Of a DNA stretch of 64,000 bases, positions 1 through 11,500 are shown piece after piece. Source of the DNA: Spirodela intermedia (taxonomy: Eukaryota > Streptophyta > Magnoliopsida > Alismatales > Araceae); assembly GCA_902729315.2 (NCBI GenBank), contig LR746278.1, positions 3,729,501-3,793,500 of the forward strand, read 5' to 3'. Made by a program: the position numbers and the translations under genes. Position 1 is the first letter of the stretch. Each line of letters starts with the position of its first letter. Under the pieces are notes generated by a model, which did not search any database, was not told the origin of the DNA, and worked only from the letters and a program-made list of their open reading frames with translations.

Positions 1-1131
1 GCTATCCCTCCCCCACTCTTACCACGAAGCTGCACCCGCGCACTCGCCAAAGAACCCATTCGAGCCCATTAGATCATTGTCCACAAACTCCAATTGCTTA
101 TTCTCATCTCCAGGTTGTGACTTTAGAACAAAGAGATTCAAATCCAAATAAAGATGACAGGACGACAGAAACGGATTAAGAATGAAATTACTTATCTTTT
201 GTTTAGATACGCAACTTCTCAGGATTAGTTCGTGTTGTCGATGCGATTCCAAAGTGAAAGACACGATAAAACTTGAAGGTTGCCGCCCAATGGCTTCAGT
301 GGTCCTAATGCTCAGATCCAGAATGTTTTTTTCCCTTTTTTGGCATCCTTGTTATTGGCCAACCATGATGAAGAAGAATTTGACTGTAGCCTGTTCACCC
401 TGCAAGGAAACACGAAGTCCTCACAGAACGTCAGGCGAAAACGTAGATAATCGTTTGTTACTTGTATAGTTATCCTCGTCATGTTTCCGATCAAGTTGAA
501 CTGCAATGCAGTTATCGAAAACACTTGAAAATAATCTACTCCAAAAAACATAATCAGAATCAGAGAAGGGCAGAAGGAAGACTCTGCCACCGCAAGACTA
601 CAGGGAATATAGCGGAAGATACGCAAAAGAAAATCTCCAGTTCCCTCACGGATGCGTCCAAGGCCACCATCTCCGAAGCAGGTAGAACACTTATCCCGTG
701 GATCTCTCTGGAATAGATCCAGAACAAAGACTTCTCATTAGGTTCTTAATAAAACATATCTGGCAATTGAAGCTCTTTGTAGAACAAGCCTTTGGTCCAC
801 AAAGAGCTTCTTTTTTCATGACATTGATGAGATGCCGGCAACTTTTATATATTATGTCAGCTTAAATTAACGGCGAGGATCTAAATTGAAACTGCATTCA
901 AGGAAGTTTTTTGGAAACCTAAATGGGTTCTATTGATTCTCACATTGGAAGTCTACATTTTCTTTGACCTACATCTCAAAATTGCCTCCCAAGAATCGTT
1001 CCCTGGATAATTTTCTTTGCTCCGGATTTCCATTTTAGAGTTACTTTCTTAACCCTCTTTGTTTCTCTGATTATCTGCTATCCGAAGAAACGGAATCTAA
1101 CTCCAGTCATCGGTTTCTTTGAAACATTTAG
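1..1131. other. Unresolved sequence upstream of the saposin-like exons
   Basis: No gene is resolved here. A minus-strand open frame at 19-264 ends in an acidic stretch followed by GTAAGAG at about 20, which could be an exon with its donor, but it matches no family I recognise. On the plus strand an AATAAA motif near 749 is followed by a perfect 12-bp inverted repeat (769-780 with 799-810). A TATA-like TATATATTA lies near 847. No signal-peptide exon for the downstream saposin-like gene could be identified, so that gene's 5' end is either hidden in short exons here or lost. Confidence 0.3.
769..810. repeat. 12-bp perfect inverted repeat (short hairpin)
   Basis: GAAGCTCTTTGT at 769-780 is exactly complementary to ACAAAGAGCTTC at 799-810, with an 18-nt loop. 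It lies just after AATAAA (about 749), so it could be a 3'-end structure of an unrecognised transcript. It is much shorter than a usual plant miRNA precursor. Confidence 0.6.
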
Positions 1132-2000
1132 GAATCCAGTCCTTCAGTGATGACTCTCTCCCTCCTCGAAGAGATGTGCCACAAGACTTCTTTTGCCATT
1201 CCTGCAAGGAGGTCGCAAGAAGAGCTGAGAAATTCTTCAATAACGCTAGCCTGTACGACGAAGTGGATACATTCTCCGACCAAGTTTGTCATATCATGCA
1301 CTTTGATCTTCGAATACAGGTATATATAAATATAGATAGATACATTTGTGTGCGTGTTTGCCCCAGTCTCCGTCGGAGAAGTATCGTCCTGGCCTGCTCG
1401 TATTTCGAACCTGAACTTGCTAACCCATAGTATGTTATTTAGTGCGGGAGACTATTGAAGCTGTATCTACGCGAGGGGGTGACGCTCCTCCAAATTGTTT
1501 TCCTCGAGGAAAATCTATGCAGCAGTACGGGATTCTGCCGTGTCCATGCGTCACCTACAGACCGTAAAAAGTTAGTTTCGTCTGTCGAGCCAGAATTTCT
1601 CTCTCTAGGAAAAATGCGGAAGGAACTTGAATCTATGTCCGTTAATGGGATTGAGGGCCCTCTACAGGAGGTAAAGATGAAAGAGATCTGTTTTCCTTGA
1701 GGCACTTTTAATTTGTCATATTGATCACAATTCTCGAATTATGCCAAAGGTTTTCTCTACCTGGTTCGCCTCTAAAATTTTTATTTCAATGACAATGTAG
1801 ATGAGAGGACCCGAAAGCCGTGCTGCTGCAGAAAAATATGAGTGGGTTCAGAAGATGACGAGAAACAGGTGTAAATTGACTGATGCTTCGATGCTTCCAT
1901 CGCTAGACAGTACCCTTCGAAACCGTTAATTCTCTCATGTTTCCACTTTCATGCAGATAAATATTGTTTCAGAAAACCTCAAGGCCTGCAAAGCACTTGA
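1132..2000 (+). CDS. Saposin-like (SAPLIP / saposin B) domain protein, 3' exons only
   Basis: Saposin B domains are small disulfide-bonded helical modules that bind lipid; plant members are mostly vacuolar or secreted. Exon 1132-1319 (acceptor ATTTAG, donor GTATAT) encodes FFCHSCKEVARRAEKFFNNA and a later CHIM. Exon 1443-1670 (acceptor TATTTAG, donor GTAAAG) begins with Cys and encodes a ...LCSSTGFC ending. Joined, they give the six-cysteine spacing C..C-C-C-C..C typical of one saposin B domain. Exon 1801-1868 follows (acceptor AATGTAG, donor GTGTAA). The last exon depends on the acceptor chosen: stop at 1958-1960 or at 1998-2000. No start codon or signal peptide was found, so this is a partial or 5'-truncated gene. 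The domain call is firm; exon ends beyond 1670 are inferred. Confidence 0.6.
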
Positions 2001-3643
2001 TAAGGAGGATGATACGGTAAGATCGCCTCTCTGAAAAATCCATCCTGAGCCGATATTTGATCATTTCCTAATATGATTCGATTGCGATCATCGTTTTATA
2101 TGCAGTGAAAATGATTGGTCTACCATACTGCCTGCCTGTTTCTGCTAGTCGTCGGCAACTCCTGATCAATGAGGATTTTCGTCAATTTTTTCAAACATGC
2201 CAATAGCATGTCTTCTACCACGTACAATACCATGCATTTTTTCAATTTATGAATAATATGATCCTTAGATTAACCCAATGAAATGTATAGCTCTCCAAAT
2301 CCATTGTTTGTCAATCCTTATGTGCCCTATAAAATCCTGCTGTGCAGACTTGGTCGCTTTTCCAAATTAATAATACTTGTCACTGTACAACTTCAATGAA
2401 AGGCCAATCCTCATATTAATGTCATCTACTTTCCTTTATAGCCCCCTCTCTAAGCATTTATGTTTATAGGGAAAACCCATTTGCAACTCACCAACCTCTT
2501 CCCTCTCCATGTATCCAATGCTGCATGCACATAATTATGTTACTTAGGTGTTACATGGTCCTCATTCACAACCTTTCTCTATTTTAAAATTCGATAAATT
2601 CTGAAAAATAAGTGGTTAGTGGAAGATGACAATGGAAATAAAGGAAAAAAATGACTAATGAATGCATAAGATATAAAAAATGTTCTAAAATTGGACAATT
2701 AGTATACTATTAAAAAACAAATCTTAAAAAAATTATCAGCATGGGTGCCAAATATGAAGATTTGAGTCCAATAAGCAGCATCACCATACCAATGACAATG
2801 TCCACTTGGCCAACTCTGGTCTTCTTCACAGAGCCTTAAGTAAGCAACTTGGCTTTTTCAGCCTTTTGTGTAAACAATTTTTAATAGGTCAATCCATTGC
2901 TAACACTATTTGGACTTTAGAAGACAATGCTATAAAGATGATCTCCCTTTGTTTCTAGAAGGAAGAAAAGACATTTCTTCTTTATTTCCATTCTCATCTT
3001 CCACTAATAAGGCTAGATATACTCTGACCAACCTAAAGAAAAAACTTGTGAAAGTTCATACACAGCATTGAAGATAATATACTACTTTGACCAATCATAT
3101 CTTTTTCTAAAATTTCCATAATAAAAATATTTATCCTTTTTTTCCAAAATTACATTTAATAATAAATCCCATAAAGAAATGCTTTCAACTAGAGGACCCC
3201 AAAAAAACCCATGTATAAATAATAAATACCTGAAGCACTTTGTTCAATGCTAAGTCTCTAATAAGGATATGATATACTTTGACTAACCTAAATAAAAAAC
3301 TTGTGAAAACCCATCCACAACATTATACGTGGGGAAGTTCCACAAAAGCATAACTGTAAATATTGATGGAAAAAATCAAGGTTATAATGATAACTAAATT
3401 AACCTCTGAAACAACGAAGATGAATCTCTCAAAGTAGTGGTTTCAAATCCTCTTTTTCCAGCTATAAGATACATTGGTTTCCTTACCCCTATAACGTTCA
3501 TCACAGGTTATCCAAAATATTCACATAGTAGAAAAAATAATTCACTTAAATATTCTTCTTGATCATTTAATTGCTCATATTTAATTCTTTCTAGACAATG
3601 ATTATTGAAGAATTCCAATCAATAATTCATCTTTTTATTCTAT

Positions 3644-3675
<32 letters not shown>

Positions 3676-5581
3676 AAGTGAGAAGATTTCATGTCAAAGC
3701 ATTGATTTGGAGATTTAGCTTGCTAACTATCAATAACTACTGATTCACATACAATGTTATCTGAAGGGGTTCCTAGAGGTTTAGAGACAATACAACTCAT
3801 AGCTATACCTTTACACCTGTGTTAGCTCCAATTCTTGGAAGAATAATTAAATTTCCTCTTGACATTTTATAAATGCTTAAACATGAGAAAAGTTCTACGT
3901 CCACGCAAATCGAAATAATTCCCTACATGACGACCCTCTCTTTCATATTCAAAACATAGTGAAGTCAACATGTTTTTATTGATCTCCCTTTATTATTATA
4001 GATACAACACAATAATATGGACTTCTTTCCTCCAACAAAGGAGAGAAATCCTATTTGTCATCCATCATTTCCGTATCCCATTCAATTCAGGGACATGCCA
4101 ATATATGAAAGATGTGAAGGTTAAAAGCAAGTTCCCTCACGTCCCTGAACATCGTCCTAGTGCACTAGAAGCATATCTTGATTGATGAAAGGAAAGACCC
4201 CTTCAAACAATGTTGAGAAGATACTTGATTCTCTTATTCACATCCAGGAGGGGAAGAAAACTGTAGCTTGTCTTACCCACAGTTTATCAGTTAGGTCTGC
4301 GAATTTAGAAGTTTGGCATGACTATTTAGTCAAAGTGATGGTCAATTATATCATCCATTCAATTCTCTTTTCAATGATGAGTAACATGGTAAAGCTTTCC
4401 ATGACGGTCAGTTTTGCATCTTTCAAATATGGATTGAAGAGAATTTTTAACAATCGAATATTTGATGATGTTGATCACTATATATAAAAATTTCGGTTTT
4501 TCACATTTGTAAAAGCATTTTTTCCATTAAAATAATATGATAATACTTTCCATGGCAGCCAAATTTAAATGATTTAACATTATGATGGACAAATATCTAA
4601 TACTGTTGATTATTACACTATATTTTATCCATGTTCTATTTTTAGAAATTATTTAGAGCCAATCCTCCATCCCATTCAAGGTCCAATGCATTCTAGTGAT
4701 CTCATTCTGCCTCCCACACTCAAAGACCCAAAACAATGCCAAGACTAACCCCTCACAAGCTCCAAACCAAATAGTAAGAAACAACAAAGAGAAGCACATA
4801 ATCGTGAGGCCAAGTAGTCTAAGTACGAAGCATTATTAGAAAACAGTCCTGCTGATTAGTAATCTCGGTGGAATACATCTTAATCACCAATTCGCTTCCA
4901 CATCGCTGAAATATGAGATCAGAACCACCCTATTAAGTATCATAAATAATGGAAGAAACCTTCCTTCTACCTTCCAGTTGGTCTTAATTGCCCACCATCC
5001 TACTATACCACCCCCACCCCTTGAGAGCCCTCCCTTCGCCGGGGGGGGAGGGGAGGCGCTCACGGCAACTCCAGATGGGTACCTAAGCAGCCAGCTTGGG
5101 CCATTGACCACTTTGCTAATACCAGCTTTGGAGCCGGGTTGATAAGAGCTCAGAAGACAGACGACGGCACACCGGGCCAAGGCAAATGTTACTCGACAAC
5201 TAACATCACGAGAGAGGCAAAGGAACAGCGTCGTGCTAGTTGCCAGAGTCACCAGGCACTAGACGTGTAAAGGAAAGTTGGGTCCGAATTCACCCAGGAA
5301 AATAAAGTCGTACCAGAGGCAATGAGCAGAGAAGAGCGGCCTTGGATAAAGAGAACTGCTGCCATCAGTCGTAGCTTCCGACCCAGAAACTGAAGCAGAG
5401 CTCAACCGTTCAGCAACTGAATTGCTGGGTCCTCCTTCCTCATCCCGGCAGTCCCTCCTCGACAAACCTTTGGTGATCTCGCTCGGCCCCCGGCGGTTGT
5501 TAGATAAGCGGAATACGCCCGAAATAACGCTTTGCAAGCTCCATTGCATGTCCAGACGCAGAGAAGGGGCAGAGGACGCCG
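2001..5581. other. AT-rich intergenic DNA and probable 3' region of the S-acyltransferase gene
   Basis: Mostly AT-rich sequence without a recognisable gene. Short plus-strand frames at 3970-4185 and 4182-4487 show no known motif. A 25-bp (AG)n run lies at 3651-3675. From about 4880 to 5581 base composition rises and the sequence probably holds the 3' UTR of the minus-strand S-acyltransferase, but I could not fix its polyadenylation site. Confidence 0.4.
3651..3675. repeat. (AG)n microsatellite
   Basis: About 12 uninterrupted AG dinucleotides in AT-rich intergenic DNA. Confidence 0.9.
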
Positions 5582-8500
5582 CTACCTCAGGTTACTGGGG
5601 GGCTCCCTCTCGAGAGCTCCTGGAGCAAATATTGGGAACGAGTCTAACGCCGCCCTCCGATCACCGCCTCCTCCCCTGATCTCCCTCGGGGCGCCACCGC
5701 CCTCCCTCTGACCCTCCGGCGGGAGAGGTGGAGCTGCTGCTGCATTCGTCCCTTGGCTGTCCCTTGTAGGAACACCCAGGAGGGGGCCGCCAAAGAATAT
5801 CGACTGCCCAGTGTACAAGAGCCTCTCCTGCTGATGTGGTGCTGGGGCCCTTGTCGCCGGTGGAGCGACTGGTCTGCTATAGCTGCTCGTCTCCGGGGCC
5901 GGAATCGCAGAAGATGGGCGGGTGGCGCGGACAGCAGCATCCCATCCAGCTTCTCCTCTCAAGGGTGGCGCCGCCACTGAGACATACCGGCCGGCCTCTT
6001 GGTCCCAAACGACTGACGACTTTCTGACAATCGACGTACCCGACTGAAACACTGGATTGGTCAAGTGGGTTCCATTCGGTGGCATCCGATGAGGGATCGG
6101 TGGCCGGTCAGGGAGGGTGGTAGTCTGGGGCGGCGGGCTGAGGGCGATGGACTCCTGGACGTGGCCGGGGCTGCTGAAGCTGCTCATGCTGTGCGTGCCA
6201 GTTTCGTAGTCATCTCTGCTGGCATGACTCGGGGCATAGGAATTCCTCAGAGGAGACAGCCTTAGCTCACTTTTGACCTCCCTGTTAATCCCAAAGTCCG
6301 TGCTCAAGCTACTCCTGCAGCTGGCATTCCCACTGGAGCTGTGATCTGCATCGGGCACTCGCCCATGGTCGATGGGCCTCAGAACAGAAGAGGAGGCCCT
6401 GGCCTTTGCAGCCGCCCTTATGGCCTCACTTGAATCCAACTTGGCAAGCTTCCAGGCGCTAATCTTGATGGGTTTCCTGGGCGCCCTGTTCCCTCTTTCT
6501 ACAAATCCGGCAGCATCAGGATCCACAGTCGAGGGCACCATTCCAGGTTCCAAGTGCGGTATGACTTCATCCTACAACACCAATATTCCAAACGTCAGAA
6601 ACCAGCCTCGTAACAAACGCCTCAGTTTACTCAGATACTTTCACAGATGTTGAGTAACCAGACCATCCTATTCTATCATAGAACACATCAAATAAAAAAA
6701 AAGAAAGAATGAAATATCAAGAACCCTGCAGACGGCAAATTGTTCAGCGAATTCAGGAGATTGAGATGCACTGGGAGAGTGATTCCATGGAACACAGAGA
6801 CTAAAGAAGAGGGAAAGATACGAAACCATACCTGGTGATCTATGAATACTCGAGGAGGGGTACACCATGCGCCCTTATACTGCAGACCTCGGGAACTCGC
6901 TCCACTAAAGCCAGTTGTGGCGGAGCCTGTAGGAGAATAAAGGATATTCTGTGCGTTCTGTCCATCCTCGTCAACAGAAGCTGGAGGGGCCTCACTCATG
7001 GCCCTCATTGCTACGACGAATTCATAGGTTGTGATGCCCTGTCGGAGGAGAGAAGGTTTATGTTGTAAAACAGGAAGGAATGGGAACAAAAAACATAGCC
7101 ACTAAATTCATGTTACGAACCTTCCTGATCAAAATTATGTGGAAGAAAAAAAGTTCTCCTAAAGGGACGCACGCCAACAATGATACCGCAGTGCATATCG
7201 CCTGCAAAGTGGAGTAGAACGTGGGCATCAAACTCTTCACTAGAAGTTAGAAGAATCGCTAGCAGAAAAGGATCATATGATTAATTAAAAAGGCAAAATG
7301 GACAAATTTTCTCTCAAGGGCATGGTTCATTTTATGTTTAAGTTCGATCATGGAACTTGAATTCGAGATTCAAAGAAGAATACTGTAGACATAGCTGTCA
7401 TATCACGTCCAGAGTCGGATTCAAATACCTCTCCACCGAGTACAGCATTTTTGCCTTACAGATGGACAACACATTTCAAGCCCTCGAAATCTGATTGATA
7501 CCCCTGTACGACTAGCCTCGGGGCACTTTGGTGATATGGTAAAACTGAGAGTACCTGGAGATAGGATGCTAGCCTCGTAGCCACATCCAAGAGATCTGAG
7601 ATTCTCCAGATAGTTGGTACTCAGATGTTGAAAAGTGAAAACATATTTGTTCATTCGAACCCTATCGAAAAAGTCTGACTACCCATTCATCTATTGCCCA
7701 AAAACTTTGGTTGCAGAAATCCCGTTTTCCTTCAAGTATCCAACAAATAGCAACCACTATGGTTTTGAATGGTTGACAGAACATAGAAGTATGCCAACAA
7801 AACATCATCGTTTTTTTATTAGCAGTGATGGACCTAGAAGCAACACATACCATATTTTTATGGGATGTTGGTGGCGACATGGAGATGATGGAATGAGATT
7901 AATTAGAGAAGAATTCCTATGCATAACGAGCATGGAAGGCAGCATCGTCAGTAGCAGTTTTGAATGTCATTTGCCGGATTAAAGGTTTCTCAATAGAAGT
8001 GTAACTAAGAAAAAATATATCTAGAGAGTGAGTGACAAGACATTCTAATATGAGAGCAAAACTTGTTTTTAAGAAAGAGAAGGCTTGTTTCTAAGCAGAA
8101 CCTTTCATGGGAAGCAAAGTTTATCCTTTGAAAGGAACTGGCTTGATATTTTCTCCAGTGAAGTTAAGACATCTTGCGATGTACATGGCTGTGAAGGCAT
8201 TAGATCACTTTTTCTTGAATGTTCATTGCCATTCAGAATTTGACAAAAACTTTAACAAGGCATTCAGAGGCAGATGCCTAGGATGGTGGAGGAAGGATTG
8301 TGCGAATGTCGAACTAGTACATGTTGTCCTACACACTGACCAATCGTAGATGCCAGAACTTTGGACTGAGCAATCGTATCTTTAGACTCTAGAACTTCTT
8401 GCTATAGACGGAATGCACTTTTAGATGCCTTGGAGCGAGGGACAGACCAAGTTTACTCTGTCAGCATGAGTGTTCTGGACCTAATCTCTACACTCCTGGA

Positions 8501-11500
8501 GCAGACTACAAATATTGGATAAATCTCATTGCCCGTCTACTATAATATCCCTCTCATTGACTGCATATAGATCCTGCATATACCCAGAGTTGCGAAAATT
8601 CATGCAAAATATCTAAACCATAATCATGACGATAATGTCATTTACACAATAAAATATCTGATATCCCACTACGACTTCAAAAAGTAGGCAGGCAACAATG
8701 ACACCTCAACAAAAGGACACTGTCAAAAACATGACTTTAGTATGAATCGCAATGACAAATCACAGATCAAGTTGTACGAGGGAGAGATTCAGCAGTGAAT
8801 TATTTTTCTCTGAAAATGACTATATTTAATAGGAAAATCGCTAACTGAAATCAAACAGAAATCCACACAAATAAATGAAGAATCTTCAACGCATGATGCA
8901 TTATTTCATTTAAAACGTTGAAAAGATATATTTGGTATCTTCTGACGAGGAAGGTGTCGTAAACTGTTTATTATTACGACGAGATAAAGCAAAATGAAGT
9001 CCATTTCAGCATACATAATCGTTGTACAACAAAACCTTCTGAGCAAACGAAATTTTTCCTTCAAAAGGCTTACCACTACTGCTGCAAATGGGGCCCGAGA
9101 GAAGCCATTCCCAAGCTTTTCCACAATGCTGCTCTCGGTTCCTTTCTTATCGACAAAACAGAGCACGAGAACAGCAATTCCAACACCACTTTCAATTGCA
9201 AGCTGAACTAGCAGAAAACACAGTAAATTGGTCAGGTCTCCATAGATTGAATGCCAATGTGAAGCTAAAGGTAATATGTGATGTAGGAAAAGCATACCCA
9301 GATCAGACTTGTAGCCATAAGAGCAATAAAAGTTACATAGTTTTTCTTCCCCACACAATTATTAAGCCACTGGTCATCAGAAGCACAGATAACATTATGA
9401 TGATGACAGAAATCAAATAAACAAACAGAAAAAAAAATAAGTCACTGTCTAAAGAGCGCAAATTGCAGTTTCATACCCGACAGTGGTGGTCAAATCCATC
9501 CACACATTTATCACAACTTCTGCAGTGTTTACTATACTTACGCACCTGCAAGGTTAAAAGTTTGACCAAATAAGAGCAAAATAGAATATAGCATGAAATA
9601 TTCTATCGTTTGATCAAAGTAAACATCCTGTTTCTAATACAGCAAACGTGATTATCGCTAAGGGTTACAGGCACAGTACACATTTACTTATCAATTCATG
9701 TACATAACGAATACAATTACTTATCTACATGGATATGATAAATATATCCATCGACAATTATAAGCATGAATGTGTAAATAAAAAGGAGAGATACAGAAGG
9801 CTATGCTGCACACAGTTACAAATGCCTGAGGATAGGTAATAATAGACATCAACTAAGATAATGAGTATTGCCCTCCAGTGAACTTTAAAAATGAATGCCC
9901 ATGAAATAGACTAAACAAATTAGTCAACAGAGGATCCTACCATACATCAGGAAAAGAGAAAACATTACCACAAGCAAAGCCTAAATTATCAATTGCATTT
10001 GATAGATTTGACGACCCCAGGCACAGTACAAAACCAGGAAAACACATAAAGAAGACTAATTCGAACTCACAAGATAAAGCACAAATTCAAATAAATCACT
10101 TTATCGTAACAGTTAATTCAGACATGAGCACAAACCTAAGGCCATCATTTCCTCGTGTGCAATATTCAACATTCACGAATGTATCAACAAATAGGCAAGC
10201 AATCCCAACTATTGGGGGGGGAAGCCTAATAATCAATGTGTTTCCTTTGCCTTCTTCACCTTCACCAGACGTCTTATGGTCAAAATAGTTCCGAATGTTA
10301 TGGTGTCCAGAAAAATAATTCTACAAAATATCTTGAATGAACTTCGTGGAAGCAGTGAAACATTCATCCATCACATGATTCTAAGAACTATGACCAGCCG
10401 TTCTTCCAATACAGAAATTACAAGAAGATTACCTTTGAAAAGAAAACAGATAGACAGAGCTTCTGTATAACATTCTATCTCATGTAAAAACTCAGTGGGA
10501 AAATTTTTAAGGTAATAGTCTTACCAACCTTCTAAAACTCCCGAAAGGGTTCACAGGTCAGAAGGTTTAGAGAAAATCTTCTTTAGAGACTTGAAGTGTG
10601 CAAAGTAAAAAAAACAAAGGATCACAAAATTTCACAAAATCACTGAAGACAAATAACAAAGACACCCAGAGGTATCTCCAGCAAAGCGCATCTATAATTC
10701 AGTTATGAAACCACTGAAAGTGTAAAACAAACGAAATAGTCGAAGAAAACAATTTTGCAGATATAGCTTTTCAAGAGAACGATCTTCAACCCATGGCTAG
10801 CACTAAATCCAGGAACTAAGCTTGCCTGATAAGTTTCTTCTCTTCACCAAAATCTATGGCAAGCCCTGCACTAATGCGTGGCATCTAGATTGCGCATTGT
10901 GTGAAATGACGGAAATTAACCCATTAGTACTCAAAAACTATTACTTGCTGACATAACAGATCAAGTTTATCTAGAAACATTAAATCACAAAACTGTACCT
11001 CAGCATTGCACAATGTACAGAAAAGCGCATCCTCCCCAGCAGTTTGTTGATCATTGCCTTCTTGCTGTTTGCGGCAATCATCTTTCACAAATAACAGATA
11101 GAAGAATGCTCCAACATAGCAGCAACAATGTGACCGTTTCCTTGGAGGCCCTGAAGGAACCTCAATTCTGGCAACTCCAGCGGCATCTTTTGTACTGGAG
11201 TGCCCCCCTATAGAACTTCTGCAAGTCGATAATGGAGAAGAACGAGTTCCAGTCTCTATGGTACCGAAATTGGCAGGTAAGTTTATATTATGTGTCTTTG
11301 GCACATTGACTACATCAAACTTTTCCATTATCCCAGGATCTGCAGGATTGATTCTTGTGCAACGAACATACAGAATGAAAACAGTGACCGCCTGAAATCA
11401 AAGTTCCAGATCTTTATCAGGACAAAGGGTTTAAAAAAAATTGACATTAAAACAACAAATAGAGTCATTCTCATACCACAGGCGTGTAGACTGCAATAGA

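Noticed and set aside
1-20. Resemblance of GCTATCCCTCC to part of a miR390 complement
   Set aside because: The match covers only about 11 bases and no precursor fold is visible in the window.
5753-6653. Plus-strand ORFs across the last exon of the S-acyltransferase
   Set aside because: Antisense shadows of a 329-codon exon whose minus-strand sequence contains conserved family blocks.
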